A DNA stretch of 64,000 nucleotides from Gautieria morchelliformis (lineage: Eukaryota > Basidiomycota > Agaricomycetes > Gomphales > Gomphaceae). Shown piece by piece: positions 10,974 through 22,747 of the stretch; positions within the stretch are counted from its first letter, which is position 1, and each line of letters begins with the position of its first letter. The notes below the pieces were generated by a model, which saw only the letters and a program-made list of their open reading frames with translations, made no database searches and was not told the DNA's origin. The stretch covers positions 186,001-250,000 of the forward strand of contig WHVA01000008.1 of assembly GCA_015179125.1 (NCBI GenBank). Reading direction: 5' to 3'. The translations under genes and the position numbers were made by a program.

Positions 10974-11691
10974 TGTTACGATATTCCAGAAACGATATTA
11001 ATGACATCACCGAGACCAGTATCTAAGATATGCGGACATGACCGAATCACGATCCCCAGAACCTATGCTTTCGTCTATTCTCAGCCACACACAGATATCC
11101 CCGAATCCCCTGACTCGCATACACATGACGCCGGACCAATACATTATCACGCACGCGCACAGGGCACGCCAAGCCGGTCACTATCACATTACATATGTCG
11201 ATTCCATCAATCTTGATCGAGAGACCGACCCGAGGCACAGATCCCCGCTTAGGCACCAATTCAGTTGCGACCAAGACACGATATACATCCAATCGTCCCT
11301 GAGCGGCTCCGACCGAGGCCCCACGATTTCTCCTATATATCACGCACATGTCCCTTCAGACCACCGCCTTGCGTACAATAAACTCTTAGCATTACCTTGT
11401 AATATTCACTCGAGAGTTCACTCCAGTCCACACTCCACATCCCCCTGTGTTTCTACATCACATACCGTACGTATCGCATCGACGCCGAGTCCTTTCCAGT
11501 AGTTAAATAGTATAAACAAATGTAACTGTCGAAGACGAATAACAGTAGTTTTACCTCTCCACCGTCTCAAGATTCCTGATCGAAATAGTCTCCATAGTAC
11601 AAGCAGTCCTCTCAGAATTCAGACCTCTACTCGATTCAGCTTCACTCGAGGCTTGAATAAAATCCAAATACATTTATAACAACTCTTATCA
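10974..11691 (+). repeat. 5' LTR of the copia element
   Basis: The 718-bp LTR starts TGTTACG and ends TTATCA; the internal region begins GATTAAGAGTC. It is 99% identical to the 3' LTR. A CCTATATATC TATA-like box lies near 11333. Confidence 0.95.
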
Positions 11692-11716
11692 GATTAAGAG
11701 TCTCACGACACTCACC

Positions 11717-14700
11717 ATGGCTCAAACCACAGCACACCCAAAACACGATATACACAAATTCTGCGACATCAAACCCAAACTGGACAAAGAGAACTGGATG
11801 TCATGGAAGAGGGAACTGTTGGCAACGATGAGGGACAGAGGGATTTTCAAAACAATCACCGGTGTGGATCCCTACCACGTCACAGCTAACCAGCAGATCA
11901 CCGTCGTCGCCGGAATTAACATGGTTGGCAGTACGGCTCTTGATAAGAGTTATTCTAAATGGATTTGTATTTGGAGTTGGGAATTGATTCAAGCTTCAAG
12001 TGGAGATGAATCGAGTAGACGTTTGAGTGCTGAGGGGACTGCTTGTATTATGGAAACTACTTCGATCGGGAACTTTGAGACGGTGAAGAGGTGAAGCTAA
12101 TGTTATTCGTGTATAATTGTTACATCTGTTTGTACTACTTAACTACTGGAAAGGGCTCGGCGTCGATGCGGTACGTGTGGCATGTGACGCAGGGATATAG
12201 GGGGATGTGGAGTATAGACTGGAGCGAGCTATCAAATGAATATGACAAGGGAATGCTAAGGATTATTTGTACATAAGACGATGATGTGGAGAGACATGTG
12301 CGTGATGTGCGAGGGGGAATTGTGGAGCAGCGGTTGAGTCCGGTCAGGGACGATCGGATGCATATGTACCTTGATCCCAATTGAATTGATGTCTAAGCGG
12401 GGATCAGTGTCTCGGGTCAGTCTGTCGATCGAGATTGATGTGATCGATGCATTCAATATGATGACGATTCGCTTGGCGTGCCTTGTACGCGTGCTCGAAG
12501 GTGTATTGGCTCAGTGTCGTGTGTATGCGAGTCGGGGGTTCGGGGATATCTGTATGTAACTTGGGTACGAGCCTTGGTGATATCATTAATGTCGTAAATG
12601 GAGTATCATAACAGCTCTAACTCAGCTTCAGGACGAGTGGGACGACAGAAATAATGCAGCTTACAGTCAGATCCTCTTATGCATTTCCCCCAAACTACAG
12701 ACCGCAATCGACACGACAGACCAATGCACGGAAGCATGGACTATACTGACTAGGAAGTTCGAGTCCACCGACCCTAGCAAAATCAGTATAATCAGGACAA
12801 AATATGAAAACTACCACATGATCGAGGGGCAATCGGTCTCGGCGTACCTCACCGTGATGAAAGAATACAGGAATCAGCTTGCCAAAATGGGTGAAGTGAT
12901 CGCTGATTCCACTCACGTGGCCACCATACTCAGAAATGTCCCGGAGTCATGGAGACCTATAGCGCAGACCATAAGAATGATCACGAGGGTGCCAGACGAG
13001 ATCGAGGAGAGGCTGGAGGCACATGAGGCGGATCTCAACGCGATGGAGATGTCGACACAAGCGGCTACGGCGTTCATAGCACAGGGCAGGACACAAAAAA
13101 GATTCAATAACCCAACGCCGAGAATGAACAACAACCTCACCTATCCCTACCAAAACCGCATTCCACAACAAATCAACAACGGAACGCCTGCATTCTCCTG
13201 CAACAATTGTGGTAAGCCGAACCACTCTGCAGCGAGGTGTTACGCACCTGGCGGGGGACTGGCGGGTCAGGAGCCGTGGAAACGATTGTACGGGGCACAG
13301 GGAGGAGGAAGCGTGCAGGGAGGGGGAGGCATGCAGGGAGGAGGTAGCGCTCAGGGTGGAAATAGCGCTCACGGAGGAGGTCTCACCGGAAGTGATCGAA
13401 ATGACATCATCAGGGAAGCCCCACCCCCACAGCGTCATCAGTCAGCAAATCCCGACATAGCTCGATTCGCCAATATACCAAAGAAAAACATCGTCATGTT
13501 GGCACAAATCATTGAGAACCAATTCGATTCGAATAACATCACATTGACAGCTAATTCGACAGCCCTATCAGCAATACAAGATAGCGTCCACATCTGGTTA
13601 ATCGATTCCAGGGCGTCTAGTCACCTATGCGGAACACTCGAATTATTCGAAGAGATACACCCCACACCTCCTATCTCGATAGAAACATCCAGCGGGGACT
13701 CATTTAACGCGGATCAACGTGGTACGATCCACATCACGATACAGAATGACTCACACGCGCAGCTATCCCCGCTCGCATTGACTCTAAAGGACGTCATATA
13801 CGTTCCAAAACTCAACGCAAATCTATTATCGGTCACAAGAATGATGAACGCCAATGTGGATGTTATATTCAGTAAATCCGACACATCATTACTGCTAGGC
13901 GACGAAACAATCGCAAAAGGTACAAGAATAAACGACCTATACGCCTACATAGCACAGCCGTCTACGAAACCGGAGCCTGAAGCTGCCGTTTACTCAAAGG
14001 AACCCAACTCGATGTATCTGTGGCATCGAAGATTAGCACACACTGGAATCTCGATAATCGAGAAGATGTCAAAGAGACAGACTGGGATCGGGTTACCTGA
14101 ACTGAGTGCAGGACAGGAGCTGAGTCCCTGTACAGACTGCCCTTTCGGAAAACAGACCCGCTTACCATTCAAAAACATCGAAGACCTTCCAGAATCGATC
14201 GGTGATATCATATCCTCAGATCTTTGCGGCCCATTCGAAACCTCAGTCGGCGGTTTCAAATATTTTGTCATCTGGATGGATCACGCCACCAGATACGTCA
14301 AAGTAGATTTCCTGAAGAACAAAGAATGCAAGACGGTTACCAATTCGTTCAAGGAATATTTGGCGTGGTTGAAGAAGCAGAGGGGAGTTGATGTGAAGAG
14401 GATCAGAACCGATAACGGGGGGGAATACATGGGAGGAGAGTTCAAGGAACTGTGCAGTGAGCTTGGAATCGTTCATGAAACAACAGCTCCTCACACACCT
14501 GAACACAATGGAGTCACAGAGAGATACAACAGAACGCTCCAGGAAGGCGCACTCACGTTACAACACGACGCCGGCCTCACGAGCCGATTCTGGGTATCCG
14601 GTATCCATACAGTGAACTTCGTGAAAAATCGAACATTACACAGCAAAATCGATATGTCACCCTACCAGGCCTTATGGAAGACGAAGCCCAGACTTGACTG

Positions 14701-16210
14701 GTTGCGCACATATGGTTCCAAATGCTGGGCACTGATACCAAAGGACACAAGGAGGAAAGGCGACTACAAATCAACAGAAGGGATTTTCGTTGGATATTTT
14801 GATGATTCAAAAGCATACAAGGTGTGGATACCACGCACCCAAACACTGATGAAGGCTCGGGATGTAGTTTTCGATGAACTGAAACAAATCGAACGTACCA
14901 CGCTACACATCACCGACGAAGATGAAACCCCACAGCTCTGGGTAGTCGACGGAAATCTCCCCACATTCTCCCATCCATCACAATCTGAAACCAACCCACC
15001 AATAGACAACAACGACGATGAGATGCCACCCCTGACATACGACGACACGATGGACACTGATGACGAAGGAGAGGGAGAAGCGATAGAGGCGAGGCTGAAT
15101 GTAGGAGAGGGGGAGTTACGCACGGAGAGTTTCGACACAGAAGCCGAACCGGAGGAACAAGTGGAAGAGTCAGAGGCGAACACAGGAAGAGGAGAGGGAG
15201 AGGACATAGCACCGAAGGAATTCCTGAAGGGACCCTGGATGAATCCGTCAAACACGAATTATGGAAGAGGCAGGAGACACGCCGCACTACTCACTGAAGT
15301 AGTAGCGATGGCATACGGGAGGAGAGAACTTGAGGAGACTGAGGCAGGATTCGTGGTACTAGCGGAGGACGAGCCAGCGAGCTATAAAGAGGCAATGAAG
15401 TCAGAGAACGCAGAGAGGTGGAGGAAAGCATGTCAAGATGAGTACGACTTACTGATGGGATACAACACGTGGAAGCTAGTCGAGAAACCAGCCGAGGCGA
15501 ACGTCGTAGGAAGCCGATGGACATTTCGAGTAAAGAGGGACAACAAGGGGGAGGTCGATAAGTTCAAATCCAGATTCGTTGCTCAAGGCTACTCACAAGT
15601 ACCAGGAATCGACTTCCAAGAAACCTATTCTCCTACGATCAGACTCACCTCTATCAGACTCATCCTAGCACTCGCGTGCAAATTTGACCTGGAACTACGA
15701 CACATAGACGTGAAGGGAGCATACCTCAACGGAAAGCTCGAGGACACAGTATACATGCGACAACCGGAAGGTTTCGCCAAGCCGGGAGAGGAAAATCTAG
15801 TGTGTAAACTCAACAAAGGAATATACGACCTCAAGCAGTCAGGAAGGGTATGGCACGGGACTCTGAGAAAAGAGATGGAGAGGATAGGATTTAAAGCAGG
15901 GGAGGCAGACAACACAGTATTTTTCAGGTTCGGAGAGGGAAACACAGTCGAGATTGCTGGATGGTACGTGGATGACGGACTCCTAGCATCGAATTCATTA
16001 ACCGCTATGGAGGGGATGGTCACCGCAATCAGGGGGAGCTTCAATATCCAAGATTTGGGGGACCCGACGCGGCTGCTCGGGATACAGATCGTCAGGGAAC
16101 GTGAACGCAGCACAATCCATATCTCACAGCCGGCATTCATTAACACAGTGTCAAAACGATTCGAAATAACATCAGGACGCGCCGTCAACTCACCAATGGA
16201 TCCTAACGTC
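11717..16210 (+). pseudogene. copia gag-pol, main part: gag, protease, integrase, RT
   Basis: The ATG at 11717 opens gag (KLDKENWMSWKRELLATM). Coding is cut by the solo LTR at 11941-12613 and resumes as LQDEWDDRNNAAYSQIL at about 12627, then runs open to 16210. Seen in order are a CCHC knuckle (CNNCGKPNHSAARC, near 13198), a Gly/Gln-rich linker, a protease (WLIDSRASSHLCG, near 13597) with DSG changed to DSR, an integrase GAG-pre zinc region (LWHRRLAHTG), catalytic D-D-E residues (SSDLCGP, IRTDNGGEY and HNGVTERYN), and RT (FVAQGYSQVPGIDF, HIDVKGAYLNG and catalytic YVDD near 15964). The frame stops making copia sense after SPMDPNV, where the gene fragment begins. Confidence 0.93.
11941..12613 (-). 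mobile_element. Solo copia-type LTR inserted backwards in copia gag
   Basis: The sequence is a diverged reverse complement of the element's own LTR family: on the minus strand it starts TGTTATGATACTCC and ends CTCTTATCAA. It is flanked by GCTCT at 11936-11940 and 12614-12618. Removing it with one TSD rejoins gag. It is clearly older or from a different subfamily than the 99%-identical flanking LTRs, to which it shows many differences. Confidence 0.9.
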
Positions 16211-17966
16211 CTGGCGGTTTTTTCAACGGACCGGAGAGAGGGCACTTCAAATACCACTCTCTGTTGCCTTTCGTGTCATCATCTTTTGCGCGTATCGTCT
16301 TGTGGTCGCTGTGTATGATCCTTTTCCCCATATGTTGTCTCTGTGCCCTGTGTCTGATCATTTGCTTGGATATCCGCTCGGCTACACATGGACTTGCCAA
16401 CATGAAAGAGCATATGTGGCAACTATGCTTCAAACCCAGGGAATCAGTGTCCTTGGTGGCCCTAATGAAGCTTCTTTCATCCCTGTATGGGTCGACATGC
16501 TGCAAGCTGGAAGTGTGTTTGGTCGTCATCATGCTATAATGACACTGCTAGTACTCACGAGCTCCAACTGCCATAGCCCCTCTTGTTGCCTTTCTTATCT
16601 TTGGCACGAGCAAGGTGAGCATTGTTGTTGTAGTAATTCCATAGCTGGAGCTGCCTATCTCAGGAATTTCTTGACGCCTTGATGTTTTGGAGATGGTTCA
16701 ACCCCACTCTCGCTACTGCGATGTGCTGTCACAGAAGCTCTCCAGTCACACGAAGTGCATCCAATGCGCAGGGAGAGGTCTTCGATGGCGAGAGCGTGGT
16801 TTCCGGTGATAGCATATTGGTCATTACGCAAGAAACGAAGAATACCAATGAGTGTTTGCCCCAGTAGTTTCCCGTTTCAACCTGCTTTGACAAACTGGTA
16901 CGGTCACGACGTATTCTATCAGTTCAGTCTTATGTTGTATTTTGTGTTTTTTTCCTTATACATATGTCTGTGTTACCACACATATCTGGAATTCAGTGGC
17001 AACTTTCAGGTTGCATTGTCATGGTTTTTGGGCCTATGCAAGTTCTGACCCACCGCTATGGTCCTAGAGCAGCAGCAAGCTTCTATTCAAGGTAGTTACC
17101 GAAGGGAGGATGAGTCAAAAGAGTAGCAGAGGGAGCAAGGCTTCTTTACTTGGTGAAATCAGATTATTTATAATTTATCTTATGCCAGAGCATCATGATA
17201 ATCACATCCAATTGATAGAAATCATAAATATCTTGCCAAACATGTCAGGAGAGCAGCAGGCAAGTGTCACTTTTTAATGCTTTCCTGCTCTTCTGAGACC
17301 AAGCATTGTATATGAGATAGCATTGCTTGACTGTTTTTCTGGCTGTGCACCATCTTCATCTGACTGTGCACTGACTGGGTGCATAGAGGGAGAGCAGAAC
17401 GCTTGACAGATGCAGATACCAGGATGGCAACTGCTGAACATGTGTGACTTATCTGGGAGGGAGGTGTTGGAAAGGGTGCAATGCCTCGAGCCAAACTCTG
17501 TGCAAGATGTGAGAGGGAGCCGAAGAACTCGAATCAGGGGGCAAGGTCATTGGGAATCATGAACAAACACGCAGTCAATTGTGTGCAAAGTAGCTAGCCA
17601 CTGGCAGGATCTGCTATGGGATATTCCAGTGAGATTGTATTGCCTGTGGACAATTGATTTTCGATGGTGGATGAGAGTGAACAAAGTAAGGTGGCTTAGG
17701 ATCTGTGTTACGACCATGCATTTCCGACTTCTGACACTCATTTCCACTCATATTCTGACCCTCTGATAATTCCGACAATCCCACCCCTTGTTATATCCTT
17801 TGTTCTTTCAACTCGACTTGCAGCACAGCAAGATCATATGTCCGCCCCCTCTGGAGTCCCATTGTTCTGTTATGTCAGATATGCTTTCTGACCCCTTGTT
17901 CTTTTGCCATTGTTCTTTACTCTACCCTGCACCCCCTTGTAGTTCTTTGTTCCCAATTAGTTACTT
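16211..17966 (+). other. Inserted copy of the 3' end of a host-type membrane-protein gene inside copia
   Basis: From 16211 the sequence is about 98-99% identical to 63037-64000, the last exons and downstream flank of a multi-pass membrane protein gene. The introns are retained, so this copy was not made from spliced mRNA. The coding part would read RFFQRTGERALQIPLSV, then an intron (GTGTGT donor near 16513, ending CCATAG at 16577), then the C-terminal exons ending at TAG 16866-16868. The copy starts in the middle of an exon. It replaces a short piece of the copia RT between PMDPNV and YDIIDYTYAS. No clear TSD or terminal repeat is visible. The part after 17178 cannot be compared because the sister copy runs off the window. 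Confidence 0.8.
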
Positions 17967-18664
17967 ACGACATCATCGATTACACGTACGCATCCATCGT
18001 AGGCAGCCTCAACTACTGCGCCGTTGCCACTCGACCCGACATCGCATACGCCGTCAATAAGTGTGCACAATACTCATCAAAACCTAATGTCACACACTAG
18101 GAAGCTGCCAAGAGGATATTACGATACCTGCTGAACACGAGAGAGTATGGGATACTGTACGTCAGAGAAGGGGAAGGAGCTGTTGGATACGCTCACAATC
18201 TAGCCGGATACACTGATGTGGATTTCGTGGGCGATCAAAACGACCGAAAGTCAACCACGGGATGGGTATTCACCTTCAATGGCGCACCCATATCCTGGGC
18301 CTCGAAGAAACAGGGTCTCGTTAGTCGATCGACCATGGAGTCCGAGGTGGTAGCAGGATCGTTCGCATCAGCGCAAGGGATATGGCTCATCAAACTGGGG
18401 AAAGATTTCCAACACGATTTCACACCTATTCCAATATTCACGGATAATCAATCGGCCATCGCTTTCTTAACCAACAACACCAATAGCAGCCGAACGAAAC
18501 ACATCGACGTGTACTATCATTACACGAAGGAACAAATCGACGTGGGAAATATCCAACTACACTATGTAAAAACACTCGATAACCCCGCCGACGTCCTCAC
18601 GAAACCACTGTCACCTCGCAAACATCTCAACATCCTAGCGATGCTAGGAGTGCGTCAAGTTTGA
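17967..18664 (+). pseudogene. copia pol, 3' part: end of RT and RNase H
   Basis: Coding resumes with YDIIDYTYASIVGSLNYC and TRPDIAYAVNK, the conserved end of copia RT. It continues through the RNase H signatures YTDVDFVGDQNDRKSTTG, SRSTMESEVVA and FTDNQSAIAFLTN to HIDVYYHYTKEQI, and ends at TGA 18662. One in-frame TAG lies near 18099. A purine tract (GAGGGGGAG) directly precedes the 3' LTR. Confidence 0.92.
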
Positions 18665-18671
18665 GGGGGAG

Positions 18672-19389
18672 TGTTACGATATTCCAGAAACGATATTAAT
18701 GACATCACCGAGACCAGTATCTAAGATATGTGGACATGACCGAATCACGATCCCCAGAACCTATGCTTTCGTCTATTCTCAGCCACACACAGATATCCCC
18801 GAATCCCCTGACTCGCATACACACGACGCCGGACCAATACATTATCACGCACGCGCACAGGGCATGCCAAGCCGGTCACTATCACATTACATATGTCGAT
18901 TCCATCAATCTCGATCGAGAGACCGACCCGAGGCACAGATCCCCGCTTAGGCACCAATTCAGTTGCGACCAAGACACGATATACATCCAATCGTCCCTGA
19001 GCGGCTCCGACCGAGGCCCCACGATTTCTCCTATATATCACGCACATGTCCCTTCAGACCACCGCCTTGCATACAATAAACTCTTAGCATTACCTTGTAA
19101 TATTCACTCGAGAGTTCACTCCAGTCCACACTCCACATCCCCCTGTGTTTCTACATCACATACCGTACGTATCGCATCGACGCCGAGTCCTTTCCAGTAG
19201 TTAAATAGTATAAACAAATGTAACTGTCGAAGACGAATAACAGTAGTTTTACCTCTCCACCGTCTCAAGATTCCTGATCGAAATAGTCTCCGTAGTACAA
19301 GCAGTCCTCTCAGAATTCAGACCTCTACTCAATTCAGCTTCACTCGAGGCTTGAATAAAATCCAAATACATTTATAACAACTCTTATCA
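18672..19389 (+). repeat. 3' LTR of the copia element
   Basis: The 718-bp LTR, TGTTACG...TTATCA, is followed by the TSD TGACC. All seven differences from the 5' LTR are C/T or G/A changes at CpG sites. Confidence 0.95.
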
Positions 19390-19394
19390 TGACC

Positions 19395-19783
19395 TATCCT
19401 AGATGCCAAGTTTGCTTGCCTCATCTCGATTCTCTACTCGCTTTGATTCCCGGCATGTTTGACAACAACACTCGACTCTGCACGTCCGACTTGGACACTC
19501 AATTATTGCCATCTAGGTCTGATTTTTGCTCTCTATTCCATACTTGATACTTGATGTTCATTCCTACGCTTTGCTATGTGATTGCCTGCCCTGTATTCAT
19601 GACCTGAAATAAAGTTCATTCTGCCTATATACAAGTCCTCAAAGCACTCGGATACCACACAAAGACCGCTGCCAGCAAGCCACTAAATGCGCTAAAATGT
19701 TCATGATCACTACTGAATTTCAGGGCGTCCCGATCAGAGGAAAAAAACTTGAGGTAGCCTGCTCCAAGCTCCCTTTGAACTTC
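19395..19783. other. Intergenic or LTR-like flank of the copia insertion
   Basis: No gene is seen. The T/C-rich sequence up to about 19632 contains AATAAA near 19608 and ends CCTATATACA. It may be the far half of an LTR that was split by the copia element, but the other limit was not confirmed. Confidence 0.35.
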
Positions 19784-20476
19784 TTAGCAGGACAAGAAGC
19801 CCAGATGCCCACTGTTTAATCGCATACTCAACCTATGTATTTCGTGAATTGCAAGGGCATAGACCAAGTTGAAGTGACCTACCACAGTGAAGACGAGCAC
19901 AATCACAGGGTCCAGGATTGGGTTGAATGAGGCACCAAACACTATACCATCAGACTTCTTTTTTTCACTGAACCACTGGGCATTGATAACATCCTGAAGG
20001 ATAGGATGCTCATACATGCCCATGCTTGTGGCTGCATCCTGTGTGTGCATTGATAGGTAGCTGTAGTATAGAGCCTTGGTATACACCTTGAAAATATACC
20101 CATCATCTCCTAAGAGCTTCCCAGCGAGTGCTTTGTTTGCTTGAATCATGTGGTCCTTGTTGGATGTTTTAAAGCCATAATGGCTGGCTACTCATTTGAT
20201 GACCTTGTCTTTGACAGGCCCACATATAGTAGAAACACGCTCTACAAACTGTAGTGCATGTTGCTACATTAGTGTAAGAGATACCAGAGGTACTGTGCTC
20301 GCCAGATGTGTGTGGGCAGCACTCATGTGGTATGTGAGTGCTTTGTGCTCACATATGTTTTCCCAGCATGCCGTGGCCCAGATCTCAACATCAACATCAT
20401 GTTCCTCCAGGAACGCATACTCTGTACACACTCAAACCTGGAATTCAGCCTGCGCGAGTTTTGGTATGCTCTGCCC

Positions 20477-22747
20477 TGTTAGAAGTACTGAAGAAACATT
20501 ACATCAATTCGGTAACTCTATCAACACATTCCTAACACCAAACCAAGTCACCCACACACCCCCAAATATGCATACATCACTACGACCCATCCCCAAGATC
20601 GCCGAACCCCAACATGCACACTCGAACCAACCCAATCCATATGTCCGAATACCCCTATATCACGGGAGCTGTTTTGGAACCCTTCAAGACTTTGGTGTTA
20701 TTGCTAACGCCTCAGTCTATCAGAACGTGTCATTTACACGACTAGTAGAATACCGGTTCAATGCAGCAGCACAACTCCGGAAATAATTTAATATTTGTAC
20801 CTTGGTTGCAATCCGTGTAATAACTAGTCCAAGTTATTACAACTAGAAGGCAATGCGTTTTTTAGCTGCACTGAACAATAAACTAAAAGAGTGTGTAGGT
20901 TCAAGGACACTATCGGGGTCCAAGAGTATTCCTTTTAATAAAGAGGGAATAGGCTCCGCAAGAGAGTTTGTAAGTGGATTGGGTCGACCAACGTCAATGC
21001 ACTGCAATAACGAGAGAGTAATGTGAAGTGGCTTTCGCGCACAACTTGACTTGACTTGTGAAAGTCACTGAATAGGAAAATCAACTGAACAGCTCGTCTC
21101 GGGTATTGGAGTGCTAATTGACAAGAAAATCAATTGCCAACCTCACTCTGTAGAGTTTCACCCAGCATGTTGGGCTAAGTGGCTAAGCAGTAAAGCAACT
21201 ACTTAACTAAGAATAGTTACTCTAAGCAAGAGTAGTATTCTAGTTCGGGTTAGGAACTTAGATAAGATGTGCAAGTCACACAAGCTGTGTAGGATAGAAG
21301 ATGGGTAGATTGATTGCTCAAAGGGCAGGCAAAGGGCCTCCTTTTATATTGTAATGTACAAGAGCTTAGTAAGCAGGTAGAACCTTCTATCTATTAATGG
21401 AATGGGGGAAGAAGCTTGTGGAAGATGGAAGAAAGGGTTGGAAGAAACTGGCTGTTTCCAGGGGACTCTACCATGCTTCCTACCAATCAGAGCTTGGTTT
21501 GTCAGGAATGACTCACTGAAAAGGGTCATGTGCCATAGCACAGCTTGGCTGAGTCATGTACTCCTGACTCACCAAGTTGTGCCTGGATTGGTTGAGTCAT
21601 TGAGGCTGTATCTCCAGATAACCATGTATTTGGCACTCAGAAGCTGAGTAAGCAGTTCTGAGCCAATTAGGGCTCTGTAGCCATAATTACTAAGAGCACT
21701 GCTTAGCACGGCTGAGCATAGCCTGGTACAGCCTAGTTGTCATGACTGACCATGATCCCCATTGTTTGGTGAAGCCAAACAGGCTGCACAGTTGCTATGG
21801 CTGCATATAGCAACTGTTTGGGACTCAGCTGGAAATACTGGGGGAGCCATCCTGCCGGACTTGTGGGTGCTTGGGTGACCAAAGTCCGAAAATGCGGCCA
21901 CCGCCGAGGTGCCCGGCGGAGTTTGAAATAGAGCGCCCGGGACAGAGTTGTGGGTGCTAGAGGATCCACAACTCTGTAATGACAGAAAAATGGTAGTTTG
22001 AGCCATGGAGACTTTGGAAAAATAAGGAAAAATATAAGATAACTAGAGGAATGTTTGAAAAGCCTTTCCACAGTTATATTAACAGCATACAGATACTGTT
22101 AATTCTTCAAATGTGTTTTTACATGTTGTCAAGACAAAAGGAAAAGACTAGGGCTGGTTGAGCAGCCTTCCTTGGCTGGTTGAACAGCTGTTCCCCTACA
22201 GGAGCCCATACCACATGCTACGACAGTCCAGACCACTCCTATAAACCCTGTCCAAGTACGCCGAGCCTGACCCAAGAGCCACACGTCATATAGTCATGTG
22301 ATTCAATCAAGGGACACGACACGACGAGTCGACCCTGCTCATAGCCAGACCACAACTCCTATTCTTCCCTAAGACCTGTTTCCTTTCACAACATTATGCT
22401 TTACACTCTAGTAAATTCTGTACAACATTTCTCATCACTCCTATCCACGTCCATGCGCCGTTCTCCCCATCCCACCTATCCATTGTTCTCTTTCCACAAC
22501 GTACCAAGAACGCCAAGTCCTATCTCTTGTCAGATAAATAGTCGATTCTATACATTACAAACAGTAGTGAAATACGACTCTTACTCGTTCCATATCATAT
22601 TAGTCAATTCTTGATAGCATCTATTGTAAGACGCATATACTTAGTTATACGCGCAGATATTTTGCTACTTCAAGCTTTCACTCGATTCATCTCATATTCA
22701 GAGATTGAATTATATTTCTTTCAATACTAATATTGATACTAACAAGA
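20477..22747. mobile_element. Solo copia-like LTR with another LTR nested inside
   Basis: The outer element starts TGTTAGAAGTACTG and ends near GATACTAACAAGA, with TGCCC at 20472-20476 and 22748-22752. Excluding the inner insertion at 20670-22200 it is about 735 bp, close to the 718-bp copia LTR, and its 3' part shows the same layout (GCCAAGTCC, then AGATAAATAG). The last three bases AGA after the expected ...ACA end are unexplained. Removing it restores the minus-strand DUF6532 reading. Confidence 0.7.
20670..22200. mobile_element. Solo LTR of a 1.5-kb family, TSD GGAGC
   Basis: The element starts TGTTTTGGAACCC and ends TTCCCCTACA, with GGAGC at 20665-20669 and 22201-22205. A second copy at 31364-33078 is similar along its whole length. 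No coding region is recognised. The length (1531 bp) is large for an LTR, but the TG...CA ends and the 5-bp TSD fit one. Confidence 0.9.

Larger units (their letters stand above)
10974..19389 (+). mobile_element. Complete Ty1/copia retrotransposon with TSD TGACC
   Basis: Two 718-bp LTRs (TGTTACGATATT...CTCTTATCA) bracket a single gag-pol frame in copia order: gag, protease, integrase, RT, RNase H. The target duplication TGACC is at 10969-10973 and 19390-19394. The LTRs differ at only 7 positions. The internal region carries two foreign inserts, a reversed solo LTR (11941-12613) and a gene fragment (16211 to about 17966), so this copy cannot make an intact polyprotein. Confidence 0.95.

Noticed and set aside
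12613-12618. Possible 6-bp target duplication for the reversed LTR
   Set aside because: Only GCTCT is shared; the extra T at 11941 belongs to the LTR end or is a later change.
16211-17966. Processed (mRNA-derived) gene copy in copia
   Set aside because: The introns present at 63.3-63.5 kb are also present in this copy.
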